From contig CAIRGJ010000007.1 in NCBI GenBank assembly GCA_903878085.1, positions 1-64,000 of the forward strand: DNA of 64,000 nucleotides, written 5' to 3'. Origin of the DNA: an uncultured Hyphomicrobiales bacterium (GTDB taxonomy: Bacteria; Pseudomonadota; Alphaproteobacteria; Rhizobiales; Xanthobacteraceae). The notes beneath the pieces were generated by a model. That model had not been told where the DNA came from. It ran no database searches and saw only the letters and a list, made by a program, of their open reading frames with translations. The translations under genes were made by a program, and so were the position numbers. Below are positions 1-7,650 of the stretch, one piece after another (the first letter of the stretch is position 1; each line of letters opens with the position of its first letter).

Positions 1-74
1 GTAGGACTCGAACCTACGAAGGCGTAGCCAGCGGATTTACAGTCCGCCCCCTTTGCCGCTCGGGACACTCTCCC
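1..74 (-). tRNA. tRNA-Tyr (GTA), 3' end cut by window edge
   Basis: On the minus strand the gene starts with acceptor arm GGGAGAG and the usual T at position 8. The anticodon loop reads CTGTAAA, giving anticodon GTA, and the T-arm contains GGTTCGAGTCC. The long extra arm (GGCTACGCCT region) is the class II variable arm expected of bacterial tRNA-Tyr. The 3' acceptor strand and CCA lie outside the window. It is divergent from rlmB, a common arrangement in Bradyrhizobiaceae-type genomes. Confidence 0.93.
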
Positions 75-251
75 TGAAAGCCGTCGCACCACATTGATCG
101 ATCTAGAAAAACGGGCTGCCCGGGATTCGGCCGTTTTATGGGTGGCCATCCCGGTTAAGTCAATGGAGGCTGTTCGCCTTGGCCAGGATCGGTTAAGGCA
201 CGACGCTTGGCCCGCCCCTTGCGGGACCGTTTTCAGCACCGGAACCACGCT

Positions 252-1070
252 ATGTCCCGTCCCCCCAGCCGCCCCGGAGCCAAACCGGGCGCCACCCGCG
301 AACAGGTCGAGCGCCGCGAGCGCTTCGAGCGCGCCCGCCGCGACAGCTTCCGCCCCGACGCCGACGTTCCGACGGTGCTCTATGGCTGGCATACCGTGAC
401 GGCGGCTCTGCAAAACCCGGCGCGGCGGCTGCGCAAGCTGCTTGCGACCGAAAACGCGGCGCGGCGGCTGACCGAAGAAGGCATCAAATCGCCGCTGGCG
501 CCCGAGGTGGTGCGTCCCTCGGCGATCGCCGAGCGGCTGCTGCCGGATGCGGTGCATCAGGGGCTCTATCTTGAGGCCGATCCGCTGGACGCGCCGGCGG
601 TCGAGGAGCTGCCCGCGCGAGGCATCGTGCTGGTGCTCGATCAGATCACCGACCCGCACAATGTCGGCGCGATCTTCCGGTCGGCCGCGGCCTTCGCGGT
701 CTCGGCCATTGTCACGACGCAGCGGCACAGCCCGGAGGCCACCGGCGCGCTGGCCAAAGCGGCATCCGGAGCGTTGGAGATGGTGCCCTTCGTCAGCGTG
801 CAGAATTTGTCGCGCGGGCTGGCGGCGCTCAAGCAAAGTGGTTTTCTGGTGGTCGGTCTCGACTCCAGCGGAGACACCGATCTTGGCACGTTGCCGTTGC
901 GCGCGCCGCTGGCGCTGGTGCTCGGCGCCGAAGGCAAGGGCTTGCGGCAATTGACCAAGGAAACCTGCGACCACGTCGCGCGCATCGAACTGCCGGGCGA
1001 CCTCAAGAGCCTGAACGTGTCGAATGCGGCCGCGGTGTCGCTCTATATCGTCAGCCGCGGCTTGAAATAG
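252..1070 (+). CDS. rlmB: 23S rRNA (guanosine-2'-O-)-methyltransferase RlmB, SpoU/TrmH family
   Basis: This SPOUT-class enzyme transfers a methyl group from SAM to a ribose 2'-OH in 23S rRNA. The N-terminal substrate-binding domain is preceded by a basic leader. The knotted catalytic domain carries the three SpoU motifs: DPHNVGAIFRSA (motif 1), LVLGAEGKGL (motif 2) and SLNVSNAAAVSLY near the C-terminus (motif 3). At 272 aa it is a normal length. I chose the ATG at 252; an in-frame TTG at 207 would add 15 residues with no family resemblance. It is a single gene, divergent from tRNA-Tyr. Family assignment is very secure. The exact target (G2251 in E. coli) is inferred, and a tRNA-modifying TrmH paralogue is the only alternative. 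Confidence 0.93.
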   Translation: MSRPPSRPGAKPGATREQVERRERFERARRDSFRPDADVPTVLYGWHTVTAALQNPARRLRKLLATENAARRLTEEGIKSPLAPEVVRPSAIAERLLPDAVHQGLYLEADPLDAPAVEELPARGIVLVLDQITDPHNVGAIFRSAAAFAVSAIVTTQRHSPEATGALAKAASGALEMVPFVSVQNLSRGLAALKQSGFLVVGLDSSGDTDLGTLPLRAPLALVLGAEGKGLRQLTKETCDHVARIELPGDLKSLNVSNAAAVSLYIVSRGLK

Positions 1071-1079
1071 CTTTCATCT

Positions 1080-1095
1080 GCGCATGATCATGCGC
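1080..1095. repeat. Short perfect palindrome, probable remnant of the dispersed GCGCATGATC repeat
   Basis: GCGCATGATCATGCGC is its own reverse complement. It equals the two ends of the dispersed palindromic repeat found at 1164, 4743, 45509 and 55591, joined at the GATC with the core missing. It lies directly after rlmB, so it could be a deletion derivative or a minimal copy. Confidence 0.55.
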
Positions 1096-1109
1096 CCTTA
1101 AAATGCGAA

Positions 1110-1129
1110 CGGCGGGCCCCCGCCCGCCG
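1110..1129 (+). terminator. GC hairpin downstream of rlmB, possible terminator
   Basis: An 8-bp GC-only stem CGGCGGGC pairs with GCCCGCCG around a short C-rich loop, 40 bases after the rlmB stop. There is no T-tract, so intrinsic termination is uncertain; it may simply stabilise the 3' end. Confidence 0.35.
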
Positions 1130-1163
1130 CCGCGTCCCGCGATCTCTTTGAAGTACTTTAATT

Positions 1164-1212
1164 GCGCATGATCTTATCCGAAAACCGGTTCCCACTTTTC
1201 GGGATCATGCGC
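1164..1212. repeat. Dispersed palindromic repeat, copy 1
   Basis: A near-perfect dyad with outer arms GCGCATGATC and GATCATGCGC, inner arms CCGAAAA and TTTTCGG, and core ACCGGTTCCCAC. Essentially the same unit recurs at 45509 and 55591 and, interrupted, at 4743. Such elements are plentiful between genes in Bradyrhizobiaceae relatives. This copy ends two bases before the stop codon of the neighbouring minus-strand gene and may act as its 3' structure. Confidence 0.8.
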
Positions 1213-1213
1213 G

Positions 1214-1900
1214 TTAGTCGGCGCGCGCGTTGGCCTTCGGTCCCTGCCCTTTGCGGAACAGGCGGATGCTCATGCGATCGGGTCCGAGAATCGTCACTTC
1301 GGCATCGGCCGCAATGACGCGCTTTTTGGTGTCGTCGCGGCGCGGCCGCTGGTCGGGTTCGACCGCGCCGGTGTCGTCATCGACGACCTGGCGGCGCTCG
1401 ATGATGCGCGGCGGATCGTCGACGATGCGCCGCGTCTCACGCACCACCGGCGGATCGCGCACGATCTTGGTGGTATTGACGATGCCGCGCGCGGCCGGCT
1501 TGCGAGCCGCCGGCTCGCGATCGGCTTGATCGCTATCAGCTTGTTCGTGCTTGCTCAGGTTGCGCTTGCGCAATTCCTCGATCAGCGCGTGATCGACCGG
1601 CTTGTGCGGACGATCGAACCGCCCCGGCTTCGGCGTAGCGACCGCAATGCCGCCGCGGCCGCCGCAGTTCTGGCAGCGCACATAAGGATAATTGCGCGGC
1701 TCTGCGGCCGGACGCTGGATCACATAGGTGTTGGGCGCCACCTGGACCGCATAAGGCTGCGTACTCTGCGCATCGTAGGGATACAGCGGCGGCGGCGACG
1801 CGTTGCCGTAATATTGCGCCTGCGCGGCTGTCATCGGCAGCAAGCCGGCGGCAGCAACGGCGAATATTGCGAGGCGAGACGAACGGCTCATGGCGCTCAT
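1214..1900 (-). CDS. Exported protein of unknown function, Pro/Arg/Asp-rich
   Basis: A 228-residue protein. Residues 1-28 form a Sec signal peptide (basic start, hydrophobic core, cleavage after AQA). A Tyr/Pro-rich stretch follows, then a CQNCGGRGG motif around residue 75 that could bind metal. Next comes a charged region (100-200) with repeated RIVDDPP / RQVVDDD-type phrases, and a basic end. No enzyme motif was recognised. The start overlaps the stop of the upstream gene as ATGA, so the two are co-transcribed and probably translationally coupled. The function is unknown; an envelope or scaffold role is only a guess. Confidence 0.75.
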   Translation of the reverse strand: MSAMSRSSRLAIFAVAAAGLLPMTAAQAQYYGNASPPPLYPYDAQSTQPYAVQVAPNTYVIQRPAAEPRNYPYVRCQNCGGRGGIAVATPKPGRFDRPHKPVDHALIEELRKRNLSKHEQADSDQADREPAARKPAARGIVNTTKIVRDPPVVRETRRIVDDPPRIIERRQVVDDDTGAVEPDQRPRRDDTKKRVIAADAEVTILGPDRMSIRLFRKGQGPKANARAD

Positions 1901-2277
1901 TTCAACGGACCGGGAATTTGGGGAGGCGCGGTGCGAGGCGCGCTAATGCGCGGCTGCTCCGGCGGGAAGTTCGACGTCGTCGACCAACTGCGTTTGAAGG
2001 TCTGCGCCGGCGTATATGACTCGTATGGCGCCGAGAGATCTTCGTCGCGGCCGATTTCGGGCCGCTCACCGGTGCGCGGGTAGTAGTGACGATGCCGCCA
2101 GGGCGCTTCCCAATAGGCGCGCACGACGACGCCGGGCTGATAGTCGTAGACCACCAGCGGCGCGGTGCGCTGACTGATCGCGGACAAGTAGCCAGCCGAG
2201 GAATCGACCGGCAGGTCGGCCGCGCGCGCGGCGGTGATACCGGCGGAAGCGACGATGGCCGCGATCAAAATGCGCAT
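1897..2277 (-). CDS. Small exported protein of unknown function
   Basis: This 126-residue protein begins with a signal peptide (MRILIAAIVASAG, cleavage near ARAAD). The mature part is rich in Tyr, Trp, Arg and Pro, including VVVRAYWEAPWRHRHYYPR. That composition resembles small secreted proteins common in Bradyrhizobium relatives. A second in-frame ATG lies 9 bases upstream, but the GGAG at about 2287 fits the ATG at 2277 better. It is the first gene of a two-gene unit with the protein at 1214-1900, with a 4-base overlap. No known domain was identified. Confidence 0.7.
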   Translation of the reverse strand: MRILIAAIVASAGITAARAADLPVDSSAGYLSAISQRTAPLVVYDYQPGVVVRAYWEAPWRHRHYYPRTGERPEIGRDEDLSAPYESYTPAQTFKRSWSTTSNFPPEQPRISAPRTAPPQIPGPLK

Positions 2278-2459
2278 TGCGAGCATCTCCAGGACGCCTA
2301 AATTCAAGCGCATTTTATACGGATGATTTATGCGGGCGCGGGCAATCGCCGGGTAACATTAATCCCGCTCTGGGCTTGGTTCGCTCCGCAAACACGGCAA
2401 GCACTGACCGGCCGATAGCCATCGACAAAAAGCCTCCTCACGTTAAAGTTAATTCGTCC

Positions 2460-2750
2460 ATGCCGACTCACCGACAGCCACCCTCCACCGCAAAAGCCCC
2501 TGGCAAAGCGCCGCAGCAACCGCGCGGCAATTTTCGCCATCGCTACGATGAGCTTGAGTCCAAGCGGGCCGAATTGGTGGCGCGGCTGGCGCTGATCAGC
2601 GGCGGCTCGCAACGGCATCCCGGCTATAAGCGCGCCCTGACGCTGCTCAACGACACTTTCCGCAAATCGAAATTGGCGCAGCGTCTTGCGGTGCTGCAGG
2701 CCGCGTCCTGGCTGATCGATATCCTGGAACAGCTCACGTCTTTGGTCTGA
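2460..2750 (+). CDS. Small conserved-looking cytoplasmic protein, helical
   Basis: 96 residues. The first 30 are Pro/Gln/Lys-rich and probably disordered. The rest is predicted helical (RHRYDELESKRAELVARLALIS, then a block ending in SWLIDILEQLTSLV). There is no signal peptide and no catalytic motif. The frame stays open for 61 codons upstream, but that stretch looks non-coding and the ATG at 2460 starts the ordered composition. It is divergent from the exported pair at 1897-2277. Function unknown. Confidence 0.6.
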   Translation: MPTHRQPPSTAKAPGKAPQQPRGNFRHRYDELESKRAELVARLALISGGSQRHPGYKRALTLLNDTFRKSKLAQRLAVLQAASWLIDILEQLTSLV

Positions 2751-2964
2751 GCCGACTTCCAGGGTTCAACAGATTGCATCTGTTGAACCGTCGCGGCTGC
2801 AGTGAATTAAAGCCGCCTTATGAGACTTTTGACGTAAGACCTCAGGTGCACAGACGGCAGCCTTGCGCGCGTCGTATCCGTAACGGGGGACGTCGTTGAT
2901 GATTTTCTGCGCAGGCGCCGGCCCCCAATAAGAACCAAATAACGCGCAACAAATGGGAAACGCT

Positions 2965-4596
2965 ATGACGGCAATGACCGCGAACACCTATCGCGAAGGC
3001 AAGATGACGTCCGAAGAACGGATGGTCATTTTCGCGTCTTCGCTCGGCACTGTATTCGAGTGGTACGACTTCTACATCTACGGCACGCTGGCTCCGATCT
3101 TGGCGGCGACGTTCTTCTCCGGCGTCAATCCGACGGCCGCCTTCATCTTCACCCTGCTCGCCTTCGCCGCCGGCTTCGCGGTGCGCCCATTCGGTGCGCT
3201 GTTCTTCGGCCGGCTCGGCGACATCATCGGCCGCAAATATACCTTCCTCATCACCATGTCGCTGATGGGCGTCGGCACCTTCTTCATCGGCTTGCTGCCG
3301 TCTTATGCCTCGGCTGGCATTACCGCGCCGATCATCCTGATCTGCCTGCGTCTGGCCCAGGGCCTCGCGCTCGGCGGCGAATATGGCGGCGCGGCGATCT
3401 ACGTCGCCGAACATGCACCGCCGAACAAACGCGGCCTGTACACCTCGTGGATCCAGACCACCGCGACGCTCGGCCTGTTCATGGCGCTGCTGCTCGTCCT
3501 CGGCATCCGCACCACCCAAGGCGAACCGGATTTCGCGGCCTGGGGCTGGCGCATTCCGTTCCTGCTGTCGGCGGTCCTGCTCGGCGTCTCGATCTGGATC
3601 CGGCTCAAGCTGCAGGAATCGCCGGTGTTCGCGCGCATGAAGGAACTCGGCAAGCAGTCCAAGCGGCCGCTAACCGAAGCCTTCGGTGAATGGGGCAATG
3701 CCAAGATCGCGATCCTGGCTCTGTTCGGCGCCACCGCCGGCGAAGCCGTCATCTGGTACGGCGGACAGTTCTACGCGCTGTTCTTCCTGACCTTGACGCT
3801 GAAGGTTCCCGCGATCAACGCGCAGATCATGATTGCGACGTCGTTGCTGCTCGGCACGCCGTTCTTCATCATCTTCGGCTGGCTGTCGGACAAGATCGGC
3901 CGCAAGCCGATCATCCTGGCCGGCTTCGCGCTCGGCGTGGTGACGTACTTCCCGATCTTCCAGGGACTGACCCACTTCGCCAATCCGAAGCTGGAAGCAG
4001 CACTTGCCTCGTCGCCGGTGACCGTCACCGCCGACCCGGCCGAATGCTCGTTCCAGTTCAACCCGGTCGGCGTCGCCAAGTTCACCACCTCATGCGACAT
4101 CGCCAAGTCGGCGCTGGTCTCGCGTTCGGTGAACTACCAGAACGAAGCGGCGCCCGCGGGCACCAAGGCCAGCGTGAAGGTCGGCGATACGGTCATCCAG
4201 ACCGGCACGCCGGACTTCGTCAAGAACCTGGGTGAAGCCATCACCAAGCACGGCTATCCGCCGAGCGCCAACACGGCAGAGATCAACTATCCGATGACAA
4301 TCCTGCTGCTGACCATCCTGGTGATCTACGTCACCTTGGTGTACGCGCCGATCGCGGCCTGGCTGGTGGAGCTGTTCCCGACCCGCATCCGCTACAGCGG
4401 GCTGTCGCTGCCCTACCACATCGGCAACGGCTGGTTCGGCGGCTTCCTGCCCGCCACCGTGTTCGCCATCGTGGCGGCCACCGGCAACATCTACTCGGGT
4501 CTCTGGTATCCGATCGTGGTGGCGGCGATGAGCTTCGTCGTCGGGCTGATTTTCCTGCCCGAGACCAAGGATCGCGACATCACCCACATGGGATAA
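2965..4596 (+). CDS. MFS transporter, metabolite:H+ symporter (MHS) family, with large periplasmic loop
   Basis: A 12-helix major facilitator of the family that includes ShiA, ProP and KgtP, which import dicarboxylates, shikimate, betaines and similar solutes with protons. MHS signatures are the N-terminal GTVFEWYDFYIYG, the loop 2-3 motif GRLGDIIGRK, and RLAQGLALGGEYGGAAIYVAEH in helix 4. About 105 residues inserted between helices 9 and 10 (roughly 330-435 of the chosen start) face the periplasm and hold two cysteines. I chose the ATG at 2965, behind GGGAAA; ATGs at 2953 and 3004 are also possible. The gene stands alone and ends at an intrinsic terminator. The substrate cannot be read from sequence. 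Confidence 0.9.
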   Translation: MTAMTANTYREGKMTSEERMVIFASSLGTVFEWYDFYIYGTLAPILAATFFSGVNPTAAFIFTLLAFAAGFAVRPFGALFFGRLGDIIGRKYTFLITMSLMGVGTFFIGLLPSYASAGITAPIILICLRLAQGLALGGEYGGAAIYVAEHAPPNKRGLYTSWIQTTATLGLFMALLLVLGIRTTQGEPDFAAWGWRIPFLLSAVLLGVSIWIRLKLQESPVFARMKELGKQSKRPLTEAFGEWGNAKIAILALFGATAGEAVIWYGGQFYALFFLTLTLKVPAINAQIMIATSLLLGTPFFIIFGWLSDKIGRKPIILAGFALGVVTYFPIFQGLTHFANPKLEAALASSPVTVTADPAECSFQFNPVGVAKFTTSCDIAKSALVSRSVNYQNEAAPAGTKASVKVGDTVIQTGTPDFVKNLGEAITKHGYPPSANTAEINYPMTILLLTILVIYVTLVYAPIAAWLVELFPTRIRYSGLSLPYHIGNGWFGGFLPATVFAIVAATGNIYSGLWYPIVVAAMSFVVGLIFLPETKDRDITHMG

Positions 4597-4640
4597 GACG
4601 GGCCGGCGGCTTCGGCCGCCTGCTCTCTTCCACAAAACAA

Positions 4641-4672
4641 GCGCCTCGCACCTCGGTGCGGGGCGTTTTTTA
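4641..4672 (+). terminator. Rho-independent terminator of the MHS transporter gene
   Basis: The stem CGCCTCGCAC pairs with GTGCGGGGCG (one G-U pair) around loop CTCG, followed directly by TTTTTTAT. It lies 45 bases after the transporter stop. Confidence 0.85.
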
Positions 4673-4742
4673 TGATCCCAACGGCGGACGTGGCCCCAAA
4701 AGCTGACTTGTGGCAGGCGAACGGCGCTGGTAGCTGTCAGCC

Positions 4743-4815
4743 CGCATGATCCCGAAAAAGCCTGCCCTCGGACTTGATCCGAGGGTGGGGACCGGTTTTC
4801 GGATAAGATCATGCG
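4743..4815. repeat. Dispersed palindromic repeat, copy 2, with a second palindrome nested in its core
   Basis: The outer part matches the other copies (CGCATGATCCCGAAAA on the left, ACCGGTTTTCGGATAAGATCATGCG on the right as adjacent segments). The short core GTGGG is replaced by about 30 bases. Those form their own hairpin: CCCTCGGA and TCCGAGGG arms around CTTGA. It lies 13 bases before tRNA-Thr. Confidence 0.75.
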
Positions 4816-4827
4816 GAATGCTAAAGG

Positions 4828-4902
4828 GCCGGGTTAGCTCAGCGGTAGAGCAGTGGTTTTGTAAACCAAAGGTCGGGGGTTCAATCCCCTCACCCGGCAC
4901 CA
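4828..4902 (+). tRNA. tRNA-Thr (TGT)
   Basis: A complete cloverleaf: acceptor GCCGGGT pairs with ACCCGGC, the D-arm is AGCTCAGCGGTAGAGC, the anticodon loop TTTGTAA gives anticodon TGT, and the T-arm is GGGGGTTCAATCCCC. Discriminator A at 4899 is followed by an encoded CCA at 4900-4902. Confidence 0.97.
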
Positions 4903-4948
4903 ACAGCCAACCTCCCAATTCTCGAAAAAAGGTCATGCGCAAGCATGG

Positions 4949-4972
4949 GTGGGCAATAGAGTAATTGCCCAC
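4949..4972. repeat. Perfect 9-bp inverted repeat with an extra arm
   Basis: GTGGGCAAT and ATTGCCCAC flank AGAGTA. A third copy of one arm, GTGGGCAA, follows at 4976. It sits between tRNA-Thr and the MetE-like gene, about 115 bases before that start codon. It could be a tRNA transcript end or an operator; there is no T-tract. Confidence 0.5.
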
Positions 4973-5087
4973 GCGTGGGCAAAGAGAAGTTGGCAACCGG
5001 CATTTCCCTTTGCGCGCGTCCTGGCCCTAGAATGCCCGCAACGACAATGAGCCGCCAAAGGCTCGCCGGCCATCCTGGGGAGAGACC

Positions 5088-6272
5088 ATGCTTCGCGCCA
5101 CCAAAGACATCATCTTGCCGACCACCATCACCGGCTCGCTGCCGCGACCGAGCTGGTATACGCAAAACCTCGGGAGCCGCAGCTTTGTTGACGCGATGGT
5201 CAACAACCAGTTCCGCGAACAATATGTCGATACGGTCTCGATCTATTTGCACGAACAAGAAATCGCCGGCCTCGACATCGTCACCGACGGCGACGCACAT
5301 TTCGATTCCGACGTCGGCGGCCAGAGCTGGACAAATTATCCGCCGCGCCACATGGGCGGCTTCAACCACGATCCGCAGCCGACGCCGGCCGGCAAGGGCG
5401 GCGTGCTGTTTCCGCCCGGCCATATCCTGCACGACTATCTGGAAGCCCGCGTGATGCCCGGGATCATCGGTCCGGTGACGCGCGGCGACCTGCAATACGC
5501 CCAGATGTGGAAGGTGGCGCAGCGCATGACCAAGCGGCCGGTCAAGTTCGGCACGATCGGGCCGGAGTTGGTCGCCTTCGCGGTCAGCGATACGCATTAC
5601 AAGAGCCCGCGCGACCGCATCCTGGCGATCAGCGACGCGCTCAATGAAGAACTGCACGCGCTCGCCGACGCCGGCTGCCCGGTGATCCAATTCGAGGAGC
5701 CGCAGATCCATATGCTGGCGGTGCGCAACATCGTCGACGATGTGATCAATCCGCAGTTCAGCGTCGACGTGTTCAACCGCACGGTGAAAGGTCTGCGCGA
5801 CAAGACGGAAGTGTGGTGCCATACCTGCTGGGGCAACCCGTCGCAGCAGCGTATGTTTCGGGACGTGATGAGCTACAAGAACGCGCTGGATATGCTGAAC
5901 AAAGTCGACGCCGACGTGATCACCTTCGAATCGTGCAGCGCCGGCGGCATGGATCTGGAAGCATTCGGCAAAGTGGTTAGCTCGGACAAGAAGATTTGCA
6001 TCGGCGTCATCGACCATCATTCGCTGCAAGTCGAGCGGCCGGACGAGATCGCCGAGCACATCCGCCGCGCACTGAAATACATTCCGGCCGAACGGCTGGT
6101 AATTTCGTCGGATTGCGGCATGGGCCGCGAGGGCATGAGCCGCCGCCACGCTTATTACAAGATCGTATCGCTGGTGCTCGGCACCAACATCGTGCGCAAG
6201 GAACTTGGACTGCCCTTGGCGCAGTGTCTGGCCGCCGACGAGCACTATTCGCTGGTGCCGACGCCGAAGTAA
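5088..6272 (+). CDS. MetE-core-like methyltransferase (cobalamin-independent methionine synthase C-terminal domain family), paralogue A
   Basis: A 394-residue single-domain TIM barrel of the MetE C-terminal family (UROD/MetE superfamily). It lacks the N-terminal half of full-length MetE (about 750 aa). The four zinc ligands of the family are in place: H245 and C247 (VWCHTCWGN), E281 (ITFESC) and C343 (SSDCGMG). The N-terminal ITGSLPRPSWY is the barrel entry motif. The family moves a methyl group to a thiol, but short stand-alone members often have unknown donors and acceptors, and methionine synthesis is not proven. It starts behind GGGGAGAG and is followed after 64 bases by a periplasmic binding protein on the same strand, suggesting a substrate that is imported and then handled by this enzyme. 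Confidence 0.82.
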   Translation: MLRATKDIILPTTITGSLPRPSWYTQNLGSRSFVDAMVNNQFREQYVDTVSIYLHEQEIAGLDIVTDGDAHFDSDVGGQSWTNYPPRHMGGFNHDPQPTPAGKGGVLFPPGHILHDYLEARVMPGIIGPVTRGDLQYAQMWKVAQRMTKRPVKFGTIGPELVAFAVSDTHYKSPRDRILAISDALNEELHALADAGCPVIQFEEPQIHMLAVRNIVDDVINPQFSVDVFNRTVKGLRDKTEVWCHTCWGNPSQQRMFRDVMSYKNALDMLNKVDADVITFESCSAGGMDLEAFGKVVSSDKKICIGVIDHHSLQVERPDEIAEHIRRALKYIPAERLVISSDCGMGREGMSRRHAYYKIVSLVLGTNIVRKELGLPLAQCLAADEHYSLVPTPK

Positions 6273-6336
6273 GAGACGTCTGCTCGCTGCAAGAATAATC
6301 AAAAGCCATTTACGGCCCATTCGGGAGGGAATGACG

Positions 6337-7593
6337 ATGAATTGGCTTTCGCGAAGATTGCCGTTGCTGTGCTTCGCCGCCGCCTGCGCTGCGGGAGCGT
6401 CGATGCCGGTGCAGGCTCAGGAACTCAAAATTGGCTTCCTCGCGCCGCGCACCGGCATCTTCACGCAACTCGGTACCGACATGGTCAACGGCTTCCAGAT
6501 GTATCTGGACGAGCACGACGGCAAACTCGGCGGCGCCACGGTGACCTTCATCGTCGAGGACGACCAGGGCAAGCCGGACGTCGACGTGACCAAGGCCAAG
6601 AAGCTCATCCTCCAGGACAAGGTCGACATGCTCGTCGGCGCTGTCCTCGCGTCCTCGGCTTACGCCCTGGCGCCGGTCTCCACCGCCGAGAAGATGCTTT
6701 TCATCGGCACCGTCTCCACCGCCGACGATCTCGCGCAGCGGCAGGTCGATCAATATCCTTATCTGGTGCTGTCCGGCTGGGTGTCGTCGCAGCCGAACCA
6801 TCCGCTCGGGCAATGGGCCTGCGACCAAGGCTACAAGCGCGTCGCGGCAATCGCGGCCGACTACGCTTTCGGCTACGAGCAGCTCGGCGGTTTCCAGAAA
6901 AGCTTCGAGGATTGCGGTGGCAAGATCGTGCAGAAGATCTGGGCGCCGCTCGGCACCAAGGATTTCGGGCCCTATCTGCCGACGCTGAAGGCGGACGTCG
7001 ATGCCATCTTCACGCTGATGGTGGGCCCGATGTCGCTGCAATTCCCCAAGCAGTTGCGCGCGTCCGGCAACGCCAAGCCGATCGTCGGCGGCGGCACGAG
7101 CTATGACGAATTCGCCCTGCCCTTCATGGGCGACGAGGTGATCGGCGACGTTTCTGCGTTGCAGTATTCGGCTGCGCTGCAAACGCCGGCGAACGAGGCC
7201 TTCGTCAAGGCCTACCGCGCCAAATACGGCAAGGTGCCATCCTATTATTCCGAAGCGAACTATGCGGCCGCGCTCTGGATCGACAAGACGCTGGCGAAGC
7301 ACAGCGGCAAGTATCCGGGCCCGCTGCCGTTCATCAAGACGATGGCGAGCATCAAGATCGACGCGCCGCGCGGCCCGGTGCGGCTCGATCCGACGACCAA
7401 GAGCCCGATCCAGGACATCTACATCAAGAAGGTCGAGAAGAAGAAAATGTTCGGCTACGACAAAGACGAGCTCTGGAACACGGTCATCAAGACCTATCCG
7501 GCTGTCAGCACATTCTGGCACTACGACAAGGCGAAGTTCCTGGCGCAGCCGGTCTACAGCCGCGATTTCCCGCCTTGCAAGTACTGCGAATAG
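6337..7593 (+). CDS. ABC transporter periplasmic substrate-binding protein, Peripla_BP_6 (branched-chain amino acid/aromatic type)
   Basis: A 418-residue type I solute-binding protein with a Sec signal peptide (residues 1-29, cleavage after VQAQ). The mature start ELKIGFLAPRTGIFTQLGTD is the classic opening of the LivJ/LivK-like family. No permease or ATPase genes are adjacent, so it must borrow a transporter encoded elsewhere or act as a sensor. GGAGG at 6324-6328 sits 8 bases from the ATG at 6337 but only 2 from the ATG at 6331, hence the start. It is co-directional with the MetE-core gene upstream. The C-terminus ends in a CKYC pair. Substrate unknown; family members bind amino acids, amides, aromatics and urea. 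Confidence 0.88.
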   Translation: MNWLSRRLPLLCFAAACAAGASMPVQAQELKIGFLAPRTGIFTQLGTDMVNGFQMYLDEHDGKLGGATVTFIVEDDQGKPDVDVTKAKKLILQDKVDMLVGAVLASSAYALAPVSTAEKMLFIGTVSTADDLAQRQVDQYPYLVLSGWVSSQPNHPLGQWACDQGYKRVAAIAADYAFGYEQLGGFQKSFEDCGGKIVQKIWAPLGTKDFGPYLPTLKADVDAIFTLMVGPMSLQFPKQLRASGNAKPIVGGGTSYDEFALPFMGDEVIGDVSALQYSAALQTPANEAFVKAYRAKYGKVPSYYSEANYAAALWIDKTLAKHSGKYPGPLPFIKTMASIKIDAPRGPVRLDPTTKSPIQDIYIKKVEKKKMFGYDKDELWNTVIKTYPAVSTFWHYDKAKFLAQPVYSRDFPPCKYCE

Positions 7594-7650
7594 TGACGAG
7601 CAACGCTTTGCCGCTGCCACCCGGCGTCTGCCAGGTTTGATCCGTTATTG

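Noticed and set aside
207-251. Extended N-terminus for RlmB from TTG at 207
   Set aside because: The extra 15 residues do not resemble the family and an ATG at 252 suits the conserved start.
4973-5087. SAM- or SAH-type riboswitch upstream of MetE-core paralogue A
   Set aside because: I looked for the SAM-II and SAH core motifs and saw neither; only a short GAGCC/GGCTC hairpin is present.
4890-6320. Long minus-strand frame (476 codons) antisense to MetE-core paralogue A
   Set aside because: It mirrors the real gene in a high-GC background, has Arg/His/Asp/Val-rich composition and no family motif.
6310-7620. 436-codon minus-strand frame antisense to the binding-protein gene
   Set aside because: Low-complexity Arg/Leu/Asp composition, covers a well-supported gene with a signal peptide and family motifs.
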